From a bacterium (GTDB lineage: Bacteria > JAJVIF01): a stretch of 64,000 nucleotides of DNA. The DNA lies in assembly GCA_022072165.1 (NCBI GenBank), contig JAJVIF010000001.1, forward strand, positions 957,353-1,021,352, written 5' to 3'. Under the pieces are notes generated by a model. That model was given only the letters and a program-made list of their open reading frames with translations. It was not told the DNA's origin and made no database searches. Below are positions 15,818-25,397 of the stretch, one piece after another (position 1 is the first letter of the stretch; every line of letters begins with the position of its first letter). The translations under genes and the position numbers were made by a program.

Positions 15818-18800
15818 CTAGGGGCAGCTGTCGAAGGTGTCCTCCAGGAAGTTGGCGTCGAAGGAAACGATCGGCGCCTTATAGATGGAGTAGGGCGACG
15901 TATCGACCATGATGCCGTTGCAGCCGCTCAGCGGCGTGAACCGTCCGACATCGATGGTCAGCAGGCCCATCCCGTTGAGGCAGTAATCCCCCATCTCGAT
16001 GGAATGGAGCCCCCGATGCGAAGTGCGGTAGCCGTAGATGAGTACCACCACGGCCTCGAAGTCCTGCAGATCGTTGATCCCCGGCGGATCACCAGGACCA
16101 AGCTCCGCCCAAATGGTGCGGTAATCCGCCTTGCGCTGATTGAGATCTGGGTCTGCCAGCAGGACGTAGTTCGACTTGGGGTCGGTCCAGGCACTGCGAT
16201 CGCTCTGCGCCAACGATTCGAACTCGAAGCAGTCCTCCGGCGGGGGACAGACATCGAAGGTGTCATCCTGCAGCGTGACGTTGTAGCCAGCAGTCCCCTT
16301 TGGGATCAGGATGAGGGTCCAGGGATGCGACGGTCCGGTTCCAGGCGCGCAGGTCATCGGCTCCCCGAGGAATGACTCCACCCGCAGGTAGCTGGAAGTG
16401 GACTCGACACAGATCTGATAGGTCGACCGGAACCGGAAGCCCTCACCATCAGGAGTGAAACCACTGGAGGAGAGGAGCACGTCGTTCGCAGTGAAGTTCA
16501 CCGGTGGACGGGGCGGCCGGGTGCCAGCATTGGTGAAGAACGAGTTCCAGAGAGTCACGAACTCGCCGTTGCTGGAAGCCGTGCCCTTAAACTGGGTGAC
16601 GGAGACGTTGTCAGGGTAATCCCCGGCATCGATCTCTTCAGCAAACTCAGGAATGCAGTTTTCGCCAGGATCGCAGACATCAACCTGACGCCGGCTGAAG
16701 GTGTACGCCGGCTGGTTCCAGGTCCCCTTCGGCACGGTGACGAACTCGTAGGGGGTCGTGGGCACAGGCAGTGGCGGCGGGCAGGTCACCGGAATCTGAT
16801 CTGCGACCTGCATGCCAGAAAAGTTGTCGGCATCACACCCAGACTCCACACGCACCCCATACAGTTCCTGCCCCTGGTTGTGCCAACCAGTCGTAGTAAA
16901 CAGCACGGTCAGGGTGTTGAAATCCACCGCCGGCGGCGTCGAGGCATTGCCCTTTACAGATCGCCATACTTGCTGAAACGTACTGGCGGAGAAGATCGCC
17001 ATGTCGGTGCCGAATCCTGACGCCCAGTGGGCTGCGCCGTTCCCCTTATCGAGAACCTCGAGGATGGGTCCACCGCATCCTCCACCGTTGCAGATGTCGT
17101 CGGGAGTTACGTCGAAGGTGATGTCAGGAGCGGAGGCACTGAGCTTGGGCGTAGAAAAGACGGTCACCAGCCGGGAAGGGAAGCTATTCTGTGGATCGCA
17201 CCCCGGGCTCAACGGCTGCCAGTGCGTAGCCTTCACAATGACTTCCTGAGTCGTGGGATTTTCACTGACGCACGTGATCTCCATCCGCTCAGAGCCCATG
17301 CCAGACCGCTGCGGGAACGCCATGATCCAGGCGTCGTTGCTGGGGAAATTGACAGCTGGTGGGGCAATCTCCGGGAAGAGCCGGGACCATTCGGTGTTGA
17401 AGTCGGCGGATGACGAGAAGTGCTTGTAACTGGCACCGCCGGTCGCCGCATTGGTGACATCAGCCTGCGCCAGGATTGTGACAGGGAGCGAGTCTTCACA
17501 TTCCCCTCCCGGATTGCAGACATCGACGATCATCTGATCAAAGGAGGCGGTCGCCACCGGAGCCGGGATGGTCACGATTTGGAAGGGACTCGAAGGGGTG
17601 TTGCCAGCGGGAGTGCAGGAGAGATACTCCCCCGCTTCCCAGGTCACCAGGACTGACGGGTCCGATGGTCCTTCGCAGACCTGCGTTACCTGAGCATAGC
17701 GGCGTCCATCCTGCGGGGCAGATCGTCCGGAGGTAACCACCAATGCGGCCGCATTCCGAAAGTCGATCACCGGCAGCGGATTCGGGCCATACAGCGGACC
17801 CGCGACAGTCGTGAACGTGAGTTGATCTTTCACGAGCCAGGCGTTCGGGCCGCCCGCATAGGCGCCGCCCAACTCTACGCTGTCACCGGCATCCACCCAG
17901 TCAAACGGCACTTCGGTACAGTTTGAGGTGCAAGTGTCGAACTGTTCTTCTACAAAGCTCCACTCCGGCTGACCGGTGGTCACCAGCGCCAGGGCATAGG
18001 GAGCAGCAGGTCGGGGACCGCCGGTGCAGCCGCTCAATGGCTCGCCGCGACGGACGGTCACAACGAGTCCAAAGGCGTTAGGACAGATGTCCTGGATGCT
18101 GACCGACCGGAGATCCATGTCGGATGGGGTCGCTCCGGTACAGGCCACAACCACTTTCTGGGTAGCCCAATCGATCGGCGGCAACGGGACGGTGGAGGTG
18201 GTGAGCTGCCCCAGCAGATCGGCGAGTTCGGTGTCGCTCTCAGCGACTTCATACAACGGCTCCTTGTTAGAGTACGCATCAGCATCGCTGTTCCAGAACT
18301 CGTCAAAGGAGAGGCAGTTGGGATTCCCGCTCACCGACACCTGGAAGATCCCGTAGGTCGCGAACTCCGAGGGTGGCGTGTAAGGAGTAACGAGGTCTTT
18401 GCTAATGAAGGTCACCGGTCCCAACGGTGGAGTCCCGCCCTCCGGCACCCGCTCATCGATGATCTTGACAATCCCGGTGTAGGTCCCGGCAGGCACCGCC
18501 AGCGTGTTTGTCAACGTCGTCGTCAGTGTCCAGGGGCTCGCCAAAGTCCCCTGCCCGGTAGCTGAACTGACATCGAGATCTTGCGTGCTGACCCCGGTAA
18601 TCTCCGGAATCCCCAGGTTGGCGCCACTAATCTTGCTGCTGACAGCCAGCCCTCGACGATTCGTGGAGCTGGGAAAGTTGGGGTCCACGCTCAGGGAACT
18701 GCTCTGCTGCCAGTCCAGCGCTTCAATTGAGAGCTGAACCGTGGAGGAGGCGTTGCCGGCCTGCAGCGCTCCGCTGGGCGTGACCCGCACGAGGAACGGC

Positions 18801-19648
18801 TCCGGTGCTGCACCAGCTGGCATGTAATGCTCCGGGGTCAGCCGATCAGGCTTGGTCGCGGCACTGACGGCATACGCACCGGTCAGCACCAGGTCCCAGG
18901 TGACCTGCTCGCCGGGCGACAGCCGGATGTCATAGCTGGCGGTCGCGGTCTGATTGTTGCCCAGGACCAGATAACCGCTGGGGTCGTCATAGTTGAGGCT
19001 CCAGCCGACTGTTCCATCGAAGCTACCGATGCCCAGATTCGCGGGTGTCGCACCAAACAGCTTGTACGGGAAAGCAGTGGCGGTGAAGCCCGCTGGCGCT
19101 TCTAACAGACTGGTGTATCCATCGGCGTTGCTGAGGCGATTCGGATTCAGCGTGACATGGCCATCGAGCCACGATGAGGTGCCATCCAGCAGGACAATCC
19201 CTTTGACTGTCGACAGCCACAGGTCGCGACGATTCATCGCAGAGACTGGGGCTTCGTCATCCGCGAGGGGGAACGGGTGCCGAATCTGGAGCTTCACCCG
19301 AACACCAGTCCCAATCTTCTCGAAACCAGTCACCTGCAGGCAGTCCCGGCAGAAGGTCTCTGTAAATGCCGCGGTGAGATCGACATTGAAATGCTGCCCC
19401 ACCTGCGCACTGGCGAGTCGGGCCGATTCCAGCAGCGCGGCGTCCTCAGACAGCGTGAGCTGGAAGCGCCCAAAGGGGGCTTCGATGACATCAGCACCGA
19501 AGTAGCCCCCCAGGGCGAGAGGTGTATTGGGATCGAGCGATGCCACTCCTGTGGGAGTAAGCGGGGACTTCCCGTTGTTACAGGAGAGCAGACTCATCGC
19601 CAGGAGTCCGGTGGCCATGGCCGATCCGATATGGCGCATGCGGGGCAT
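15818..19648 (-). CDS. Giant lipoprotein with six Cys-rich PrcB_C-like repeats
   Basis: The 1276-residue protein has a lipobox MSLLSC (Cys23). Residues about 45-330 form an N-terminal module with LQVTGF, HPFP (124-127), NRRDL (139-143), NADGY and FPY landmarks that recur in the lipoprotein at 58970-62548. A beta-rich stretch follows (about 300-440). From about 447 to the end are six repeats of 130-140 residues. Each has a Trp, a PP-V-(D/N)-F or similar strand, two cysteines flanking the second half, a (T/S)PY or SPF/HPW turn and a linker of the D-x-C-x(4-6)-C type. This resembles the PrcB C-terminal domain in tandem. GAGGTG precedes the ATG at 19648, so the 65 residues upstream are not used. 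Confidence 0.8.
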   Translation of the reverse strand: MPRMRHIGSAMATGLLAMSLLSCNNGKSPLTPTGVASLDPNTPLALGGYFGADVIEAPFGRFQLTLSEDAALLESARLASAQVGQHFNVDLTAAFTETFCRDCLQVTGFEKIGTGVRVKLQIRHPFPLADDEAPVSAMNRRDLWLSTVKGIVLLDGTSSWLDGHVTLNPNRLSNADGYTSLLEAPAGFTATAFPYKLFGATPANLGIGSFDGTVGWSLNYDDPSGYLVLGNNQTATASYDIRLSPGEQVTWDLVLTGAYAVSAATKPDRLTPEHYMPAGAAPEPFLVRVTPSGALQAGNASSTVQLSIEALDWQQSSSLSVDPNFPSSTNRRGLAVSSKISGANLGIPEITGVSTQDLDVSSATGQGTLASPWTLTTTLTNTLAVPAGTYTGIVKIIDERVPEGGTPPLGPVTFISKDLVTPYTPPSEFATYGIFQVSVSGNPNCLSFDEFWNSDADAYSNKEPLYEVAESDTELADLLGQLTTSTVPLPPIDWATQKVVVACTGATPSDMDLRSVSIQDICPNAFGLVVTVRRGEPLSGCTGGPRPAAPYALALVTTGQPEWSFVEEQFDTCTSNCTEVPFDWVDAGDSVELGGAYAGGPNAWLVKDQLTFTTVAGPLYGPNPLPVIDFRNAAALVVTSGRSAPQDGRRYAQVTQVCEGPSDPSVLVTWEAGEYLSCTPAGNTPSSPFQIVTIPAPVATASFDQMIVDVCNPGGECEDSLPVTILAQADVTNAATGGASYKHFSSSADFNTEWSRLFPEIAPPAVNFPSNDAWIMAFPQRSGMGSERMEITCVSENPTTQEVIVKATHWQPLSPGCDPQNSFPSRLVTVFSTPKLSASAPDITFDVTPDDICNGGGCGGPILEVLDKGNGAAHWASGFGTDMAIFSASTFQQVWRSVKGNASTPPAVDFNTLTVLFTTTGWHNQGQELYGVRVESGCDADNFSGMQVADQIPVTCPPPLPVPTTPYEFVTVPKGTWNQPAYTFSRRQVDVCDPGENCIPEFAEEIDAGDYPDNVSVTQFKGTASSNGEFVTLWNSFFTNAGTRPPRPPVNFTANDVLLSSSGFTPDGEGFRFRSTYQICVESTSSYLRVESFLGEPMTCAPGTGPSHPWTLILIPKGTAGYNVTLQDDTFDVCPPPEDCFEFESLAQSDRSAWTDPKSNYVLLADPDLNQRKADYRTIWAELGPGDPPGINDLQDFEAVVVLIYGYRTSHRGLHSIEMGDYCLNGMGLLTIDVGRFTPLSGCNGIMVDTSPYSIYKAPIVSFDANFLEDTFDSCP
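15821..18310 (-). repeat. Six tandem protein-coding repeats within the giant lipoprotein
   Basis: Approximate mature-frame boundaries are residues 447-577, 581-717, 719-858, 861-998, 1001-1140 and 1141-1275. Copies are diverged in sequence but keep the same order of landmarks: PLPPIDW, LPVIDF, PPAVNF, PPAVDF, PPVNF and a looser DPPGIND in the sixth. Each then has a Cys pair, a T/S-P-aromatic turn and a Cys-containing linker. Confidence 0.75.
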
Positions 19649-19766
19649 ACGGCACCTCAGCAATCCCGTCAGACTCCTGTGGTGAGAGCGATCTGACGGG
19701 ATGAGTTGTAGCGTGTGACGAGACGGCAACAGTATACCCCCTCTATGCACGAAAACTAACAGGAAG

Positions 19767-20885
19767 TTACATGTCGGTGGGCCGGACCAGCCGGTCGCCA
19801 ACCGCCCAGGCGGGGCGACGGATAGGGCGTCCGGACATGCCACGCAACAGGAGCCAGGTGGCCCGGCCGATCCAGACCGTGATACTCAGACTCTGGATCC
19901 CCAGCGAAAGGAGGTACGCCAGCAGTCCTTTCAATCCGCTTCCCGACCGATAGACCACGCCACCAAACATCCCGCTGGTGGCATAGCGCGCGGCCTGCTC
20001 CGCTTCCAGTGCCGCCAGAGTCATCACCTGATTGGTTTGGATGCGACGAATCCGGGACCAGGAATACTTCCAGCCAGCGGCGACCTGCTGATACACCGCA
20101 TGAGTTGTGACGATGCAGGAGCGGCGATACGGATCGCTGGCATCCGGATCGACCACTCTGGCCGCCAGCCAGGTGTCATCGCTCCAGCGCAGGAGTGGCC
20201 AGACCGGAGCATCCAGGCGGACCAGACAACAACAGCCGATGGGATACCGCTGGCGACGGGCAAACTGACGGCGGGTGGCGGTCGCCTGCGCGACCCAGTC
20301 GGCAGTCCTGACCGGGACCCGCTGAAGCCCGAAGGTCCAGATGTCTTCCCCACGGCGTTCCCCGGCGGCTCGCAACAGCGCAGTCAGCCCCCCGGCATCC
20401 AACGTGATGTCATCATCGATCCAGAGCACCCAGGTCGCTTTGCAGGCGATGCCTATTGCTGCCGCGGCATTGATCGTGTCGACCTTGATGCGCGACCGGA
20501 GCAGCATGGGCGCGATGAAGAGGTTGACCGGCAAGTCGGCACACAACGCCCGCGCAAAAGAGACTGCCTGAGCGATCTGGGCAGGGTCCCGATACTGGAC
20601 ACCGACCACCAGTCCGATGGCGAGTCCCAGCTCCGCGGCGGCAGCAGCCAACTGATCAGCATACTCCGCGAGCGATTCCCGGACTGCATCGATGGGACGT
20701 CCGATGTGCGTTGGGAGAATGGCAAGAACCTGTACGCCAGCTGCAGCGAGAGCTGCCAGGGCACCGGGGTCAGGCCATTCCGGTGGTGGTGGCTCCGGGT
20801 CATTCTCCACGGCCCGCTGCCACCAGGGTTGGCAGCAGCGGATCAGCCGCCCGAGGGGCGTGGTTCGTGCGACAGGGGCTCCCAT
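19767..20885 (-). CDS. Glycosyltransferase-like protein with a GT-A core and membrane tail
   Basis: The 372-residue protein has an alternating beta/alpha N-terminal half ending in WVLWIDDDITLDAGGLTALL, whose DDD is the metal-binding motif of GT-A enzymes. Two hydrophobic helices lie near the C-terminus (about 320-350). I cannot assign a family number. The ATG follows TACACT by nine bases. It is divergent from the GT4 gene at 20935 with only 49 bp between starts, so the two probably share a control region and one glycan pathway. Confidence 0.75.
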   Translation of the reverse strand: MGAPVARTTPLGRLIRCCQPWWQRAVENDPEPPPPEWPDPGALAALAAAGVQVLAILPTHIGRPIDAVRESLAEYADQLAAAAAELGLAIGLVVGVQYRDPAQIAQAVSFARALCADLPVNLFIAPMLLRSRIKVDTINAAAAIGIACKATWVLWIDDDITLDAGGLTALLRAAGERRGEDIWTFGLQRVPVRTADWVAQATATRRQFARRQRYPIGCCCLVRLDAPVWPLLRWSDDTWLAARVVDPDASDPYRRSCIVTTHAVYQQVAAGWKYSWSRIRRIQTNQVMTLAALEAEQAARYATSGMFGGVVYRSGSGLKGLLAYLLSLGIQSLSITVWIGRATWLLLRGMSGRPIRRPAWAVGDRLVRPTDM

Positions 20886-20894
20886 GACGGGGCG

Positions 20895-20900
20895 AGTGTA
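20895..20900 (-). promoter_or_regulatory. -10 hexamer of the divergent GT-A gene (leaderless)
   Basis: TACACT ends nine bases before the ATG at 20885. Confidence 0.55.
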
Positions 20901-20919
20901 CCCCTCTCATCGGGCGTGG

Positions 20920-20925
20920 TACTGT
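20920..20925 (+). promoter_or_regulatory. -10 hexamer of the GT4 gene (leaderless)
   Basis: TACTGT ends nine bases before the ATG at 20935. Only 19 bases separate it from the oppositely directed hexamer at 20895-20900, so the two promoters overlap back to back. Confidence 0.5.
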
Positions 20926-20934
20926 CCCGGCACT

Positions 20935-22071
20935 ATGCGTCTGGCGGTCTTCGGCCCGACCCATCCGATTCGTGGCGGGATCTCCCACTACACCACGCTC
21001 CTGGTCCGGGCGCTGCGACAGCGTCACGAAGTGGATTTCTTCAGCATCCGATATCAGTACCCACCACTGCTCTATCCGGGCGAGGCGCAGTACGCGTCAC
21101 TGGACGATCCGGAAGCCATCCGTGAAGACCACGAGCCACTGTTTCATTCACTCCAGCCCTGGACCTGGCAACAGATCGTCGGGCGAGTTGCTCATGGGAA
21201 CTACGACCTCTTTATCCCCACCTGGTGGACAGTCTTTTTTGCCCTGGCTTCCGGACATCTGACCCATCACATCCGCCGAGCAGGGGGGCCGCCGGTTTGC
21301 TGGCTCTGCCACAACGTGAAGATGCACGAGGATCGGGCAATCGATAAAGCGCTGGTACGCCTCGGCCTTGGTGGCGCGCAGGGGTACATCGTCCATAGCC
21401 AGGAAGATGCCGCCAATCTGACAAAGCTCTTCCCGAATCCCCGGGTCTGGGTGCATGTGCATCCGACCTACGATCACTTCGCGACGCTGTATCAGGAGCG
21501 GATGCAGGGGGCACTTCCGCCACCGCCCAAACGTCCGACATGCCTCTTTTTTGGCGTCAACCGGGACTACAAGGGGCTTAAGTACCTCATCGCTGCCTGG
21601 CCGCTGGTGGTGCGGGAACTCCCCGATGCTCGCCTCCTCATCGCCGGATCGTTTTGGGATGACCCCAACACCTACCGGGAGCAGGCGCGGTCGTTGGGGG
21701 TCGGCGACAGTGTCGAGATCACGGCGGAGTACATTCCCAACGAGCAGGTCGGGGACTGGTTCGCCCAAGCAGATGTCACGGTCCTCCCCTATCGGAGCGC
21801 GACACAAAGCGGCATCGTGCAGATCGCGTATGGTTTCGATCTGCCGGTGATCGTGACCCGGGTGGGGGGCCTCCCAGAAGTGGTCGCCGAAGGCGAAACT
21901 GGGTATGTGGTGGAGAAAGAGGACCCGGAAGCGCTGGCCTCCGCCATCGTAAAGTTCTTCCGCGAAGGGGGGCGAGCCCGGATGATTCCGTCAATCCGGG
22001 AGTATCGGAAGCGCTTTGACTGGTCGGCGATGGTGGATCGAATTGAGGAAATCGCCACGACCCTCCGCTAA
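20935..22071 (+). CDS. Family-4 glycosyltransferase
   Basis: This 378-residue GT-B enzyme starts with GPTHPIRGGISHYTTLLVRAL, the Gly-rich acceptor loop of GT4 proteins. The second Rossmann half has FFGVNRDYKGLKYLIAAWPLV, LLIAGSFWDD and the nucleotide-sugar binding region YRSATQSGIVQIAYGFDLPVIVTRVGGLPEVV. It likely adds a hexose from a nucleotide donor to a lipid or polysaccharide on the inner face of the membrane. I start at 20935, where the fold begins; the longer frame upstream would cross the divergent promoter region. Confidence 0.92.
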   Translation: MRLAVFGPTHPIRGGISHYTTLLVRALRQRHEVDFFSIRYQYPPLLYPGEAQYASLDDPEAIREDHEPLFHSLQPWTWQQIVGRVAHGNYDLFIPTWWTVFFALASGHLTHHIRRAGGPPVCWLCHNVKMHEDRAIDKALVRLGLGGAQGYIVHSQEDAANLTKLFPNPRVWVHVHPTYDHFATLYQERMQGALPPPPKRPTCLFFGVNRDYKGLKYLIAAWPLVVRELPDARLLIAGSFWDDPNTYREQARSLGVGDSVEITAEYIPNEQVGDWFAQADVTVLPYRSATQSGIVQIAYGFDLPVIVTRVGGLPEVVAEGETGYVVEKEDPEALASAIVKFFREGGRARMIPSIREYRKRFDWSAMVDRIEEIATTLR

Positions 22072-22104
22072 TCCGCAGTCACGAAAGTGCAGCAGCGCCT
22101 CTGG

Positions 22105-22110
22105 TAGCAT
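22105..22110 (+). promoter_or_regulatory. -10 hexamer of the TPR gene (leaderless)
   Basis: TAGCAT ends seven bases before the ATG at 22118. Confidence 0.55.
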
Positions 22111-22117
22111 CCTGCCC

Positions 22118-23815
22118 ATGGCCGACACCACTGCTCCTACCCTCTTCGCCGACCCCACCAGCCTCCCGGAAGATGCCCGTCATCACTGGGCCTCGCTCAT
22201 CGACCTGACCAGCCAGCGGGAGTTCAACCAGGAGCGCGTCATCCCAGGTGCGCCGATGCCGTCGATGCACCAGCAGGTCTGGCAACTCTCCGATCAGCTT
22301 TTCACTGCGCATCCCGGATTCCTGCACAACCGGATGTTGCGGGCGAACTTGCATCTGCATCAGCAATCGCTGCCCGAAGCGGAGGCGGAAGCGCGATTTG
22401 TCGTGCAATACGCCCCCTGTTCGGAACAGGCACATGGCCTCCTGAAGCGGATCCTGGCTCTGCGGGGCGCGCTGGAAGAGGGCAAGGCGATCCACGCCGC
22501 TGCCAGCGCCCGGTGTGAGGAGTTACCGCCGTACGAGGACGCCCTCCTCTTCTTACAGGGGGATCTGCGCTATCTCTATCCTGACGCTGCTCTCTCGGTC
22601 TGGACCCAGCATCTCTCCCAGCATCCTGAGGATGCCGCAGTCACGCAAGCCTGTGCGGAGTTGCTGCTTGCGCTGGATCAGCTGGAGGACGCCCAGCGAC
22701 TCCTGGAGCGGGGGGTCGCAGCGATTCCAGACTCCGCTGATCTCCGCCTGCTCCTCGGCAGCCTCCGCGCCGAAATGGGGGACCTCGCCAACGCCCAGGA
22801 AGACTTCGAGCATCTTTTGGCTGCAGACCCATATCACGGCAAAGCCCGGATGCATCTGGCCCGGGTCCATGCCGAGGTGGGCGACTTGAAGACCGCCCTG
22901 AAGCTCCTGAAAGAAGGCGCGGAAGAGAACACTGGCGATCCCGATTACTGCTTGTTGCTGGGGCAGATCGCTATGGCCCTGGAACAGCATGACCTCGCCG
23001 GAACCGCTTTCGTACGGGCCCTCGCGGCAGACCTGGAGGATGAGGAGGATGTCGCGGAGGCGGAAGACGCCCTGCGCAATATGGGGCTCTGGCACGATGG
23101 CAATGTCCGGTTGCAATACCTGCTGGCGGACAGGGCGTTGAACGTCGGCGACGGCTTGCGCGCCATCAGCCATCTGAGTCTCGTGCAGCAGGCCGGGGTC
23201 GACACCCGGGAGTTCCACATGAAGATGGCGGAAGCTCATCACGCCATGGGGCTGTTGGATGATCCGCTGAACTTTCTCGTCCTTGCAAAAAGCAAGAAGC
23301 GCCGGACCTACGACACCCACGGTGTGGAAGACCCCTCGGATGGACGCCTGGATCTCCTGATGCTCTCGATCCTCCTCCAGGCGGACTACCCCAAAGAGGA
23401 AGCGCTACCAAAGCTGGAAGCACACAAGGATATGGAGCGTTCAGGTCGGGGCGAGCCGGAGTCGTACTTCCTCACGCTGGCGGACTGCTGGGCCCGGGTC
23501 GGCGATATCGACCGCGCCAATGCTGCGCTGCGACTGGGCATCGAACGCAATCCCCTCGATCCCCTCCCCTGGATGGAACTGGCCACGTTACTGGAATCCA
23601 CCGATCAGCCGGGGGAAGCAGTCCGCGCCTGGCGTCAGGTCTGGGACCTTACAGGTCCTGATCCCGATGTCGCGCACCATTTGTCTGCCTGCTATGAGCA
23701 GCTCGGCGCTCTCCCCTGGGCGGAGTACTGCGCGAACCGGGCCGCAGACCTCGAGGCGGAAGCCGGCGCTGAGGATGAGGGTGAAGCAGAAGAAGACGAG
23801 GAGTCCGGGAGCTAG
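22118..23815 (+). CDS. Tetratricopeptide-repeat protein
   Basis: The 565-residue protein is nearly all helical and without a signal peptide. It holds at least seven TPR-like units, for example QLEDAQRLLERGVAAIPDSADLRLLLGSLRAEMGDLANAQEDFEHLLAADPYHGKARMHLARVHAEVGDLKTALKLLKEGAEE in the middle, given here only as position about 185-300, and more units at 470-560. The tail is strongly acidic. TPR proteins are scaffolds, so the partner is unknown. The last codons form the 5' arm of the terminator at 23799-23837. Confidence 0.82.
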   Translation: MADTTAPTLFADPTSLPEDARHHWASLIDLTSQREFNQERVIPGAPMPSMHQQVWQLSDQLFTAHPGFLHNRMLRANLHLHQQSLPEAEAEARFVVQYAPCSEQAHGLLKRILALRGALEEGKAIHAAASARCEELPPYEDALLFLQGDLRYLYPDAALSVWTQHLSQHPEDAAVTQACAELLLALDQLEDAQRLLERGVAAIPDSADLRLLLGSLRAEMGDLANAQEDFEHLLAADPYHGKARMHLARVHAEVGDLKTALKLLKEGAEENTGDPDYCLLLGQIAMALEQHDLAGTAFVRALAADLEDEEDVAEAEDALRNMGLWHDGNVRLQYLLADRALNVGDGLRAISHLSLVQQAGVDTREFHMKMAEAHHAMGLLDDPLNFLVLAKSKKRRTYDTHGVEDPSDGRLDLLMLSILLQADYPKEEALPKLEAHKDMERSGRGEPESYFLTLADCWARVGDIDRANAALRLGIERNPLDPLPWMELATLLESTDQPGEAVRAWRQVWDLTGPDPDVAHHLSACYEQLGALPWAEYCANRAADLEAEAGAEDEGEAEEDEESGS

Positions 23816-23837
23816 CCCAGCTCAGGACTCCTTTTTC
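23799..23837 (+). terminator. Terminator overlapping the ends of two convergent genes
   Basis: AGGAGTCC (23799-23806) pairs with GGACTCCT (23825-23832), and GAGCT with AGCTC forms an inner stem. Five T residues follow. The 5' arm is the end of the TPR gene, and the 3' arm and T-tract lie inside the last codons of the convergent fumarase gene. Confidence 0.75.
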
Positions 23838-25294
23838 TTCTGGCCTGCCTTGCTCCCTTTACCGGTCAGCGTGCCGGTGAGCTGCCGGAGATTGAGCTGC
23901 CGATCGAGATCGCGCTGGCTCATGATCCCCTGCTCGACCACCATGTCGAGGATGTTGCGATCCTCTTTCACGGCGAGTTTCACCACCGCCGCGGCAGCCT
24001 CGTAACCAATGATCGGGTTCAGCGCGGTGGCGATCTGTGGAGTCCGCAGGAGCCACGACCGGCAATCCTTCTCGTTCGCCTGCATCCCGACAATGCAGCG
24101 CTCGCGGAAGGCATCCACCGATGTCGTGAGAATCTGGCAGGCATGGAGCAGGTTGAACGCCATGACAGGCATCATGACGTTGAGTTCCAGTTGCCCGCCG
24201 GAAGTCGCGGCCCAGACGGTGGTGCAGCATCCGTTGACCTGATAGCAGACCTGACTGAGCATCTCGGCCATCACGGGATTCACTTTGCCGGGCATGATGC
24301 TGGAGCCCGGCTGCACCGCTGGCAGCGCCAGTTCATTGAATCCTGTCCGGGGACCGGAGGCAAGCAGCCGGATGTCGCCGGCGATTTTCTGCAGGCAGCA
24401 GGCGAGGGCGTTCAGGGCTCCGGCTGCGATGTTGGCGGCTTCGGTGTTCTGCACGAAGGCGAAGAGAGACTCGGGGAGGACGAACTTCATCCCCGTTTCT
24501 TTCGCGATGTAGTCGCAGGCTGTCTCGGCGAAACCGGCAGGTGTGTTGATCCCGGAACCGATGGCGTTGCCACCGATGCCAATCTCGAGCAGATACTTCA
24601 CGGCATCCTGCAGGTTCCGGCGATGAATCGCGAGATTGGCGGCATAGCCAAGCATCTCCTGGCTCAGCCGCATGGGGACCGCATCCTGGAGGTGGGTCCG
24701 TCCGGCCTTCAGCACATGATCCCAGGCCTTCGCCTTCGCCCTGAACTCATCTTCCAGTCGCTGAATGCTGGGGAGGAGGTCGTGCATGATCGCCTCCGCA
24801 GTGGCGATGTGCATCGCGACATGAATGGTGTCGTTGGTGGACTGCCCCATGTTGACGTGGTCATTGGGATGGACCCGGGAAAGCCCATCGCCCGTGGCTC
24901 CCAGAATCTGCAGCGCCCGGTTCGCGATCACTTCATTGGCATTCATGTTCTGGCTCGTACCGGCCCCGGCCTGATAGGCATCGACCACGAAGTGGGCATC
25001 CAGTGATCCAGCGATGACTTCATCGCAGGCTTTGAGCAGCGCTGTAATGTCCTTCGCCTTCATACGAGCAGTCAGCGTTCCGAGGTCGCGATTCGCGAGG
25101 GCCGCAGCCTTCTTGATGATCCCCTGCGCCCGGATGAATCGTCGGGGCAACCGGTATCCGGAAACGGGGAAGTTTTCCACTGCCCGCTGGGTCTGCGCGC
25201 CATACAGGGCATCGACGGGGACCCGGACCTCGCCGAGGGTGTCGTGAGTGATGCGATACTGCCCAGTTGCAGCGGGAGTGCGTTTGCCGGCCAT
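23822..25294 (-). CDS. fumC: Class II fumarate hydratase (aspartase/fumarase superfamily)
   Basis: Fumarase adds water to fumarate to give malate in the citric acid cycle. The 490-residue protein has the superfamily signature GSSIMPGKVNPV and the catalytic stretches HPNDHVNMGQSTNDT, GRTHLQDAVPMRLSQE and SQNMNANEVIANRA. The Gly in MPGKVNP and HLQDA favour fumarase. The VP and MGQSTND stretches are partly aspartase-like, so aspartate ammonia-lyase remains possible. The start at 25294 is preceded at six bases by GGAGG and has a TATGAT -10 farther upstream; 22 residues before it are not needed. It ends in a Lys-rich tail. Confidence 0.82.
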   Translation of the reverse strand: MAGKRTPAATGQYRITHDTLGEVRVPVDALYGAQTQRAVENFPVSGYRLPRRFIRAQGIIKKAAALANRDLGTLTARMKAKDITALLKACDEVIAGSLDAHFVVDAYQAGAGTSQNMNANEVIANRALQILGATGDGLSRVHPNDHVNMGQSTNDTIHVAMHIATAEAIMHDLLPSIQRLEDEFRAKAKAWDHVLKAGRTHLQDAVPMRLSQEMLGYAANLAIHRRNLQDAVKYLLEIGIGGNAIGSGINTPAGFAETACDYIAKETGMKFVLPESLFAFVQNTEAANIAAGALNALACCLQKIAGDIRLLASGPRTGFNELALPAVQPGSSIMPGKVNPVMAEMLSQVCYQVNGCCTTVWAATSGGQLELNVMMPVMAFNLLHACQILTTSVDAFRERCIVGMQANEKDCRSWLLRTPQIATALNPIIGYEAAAAVVKLAVKEDRNILDMVVEQGIMSQRDLDRQLNLRQLTGTLTGKGSKAGQKKKES

Positions 25295-25331
25295 GCGGGG
25301 CCTCCGACGAGTGAAATCAATGTGCCCGGGC

Positions 25332-25337
25332 ATCATA
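25332..25337 (-). promoter_or_regulatory. -10 hexamer upstream of fumC
   Basis: TATGAT lies 37 bases before the ATG at 25294, giving a short leader that contains the GGAGG ribosome site. Confidence 0.5.
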
Positions 25338-25397
25338 GCCACGACCGGGGTGGCTCGCATCCATGCAGATCACATTCGCCCACCGCCGTCCCGGTAG

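Noticed and set aside
23822-25294. Aspartate ammonia-lyase instead of fumarase
   Set aside because: MPGKVNP and HLQDA favour fumarase, but some motifs are aspartase-like, so I keep the alternative at low weight rather than dismiss it.
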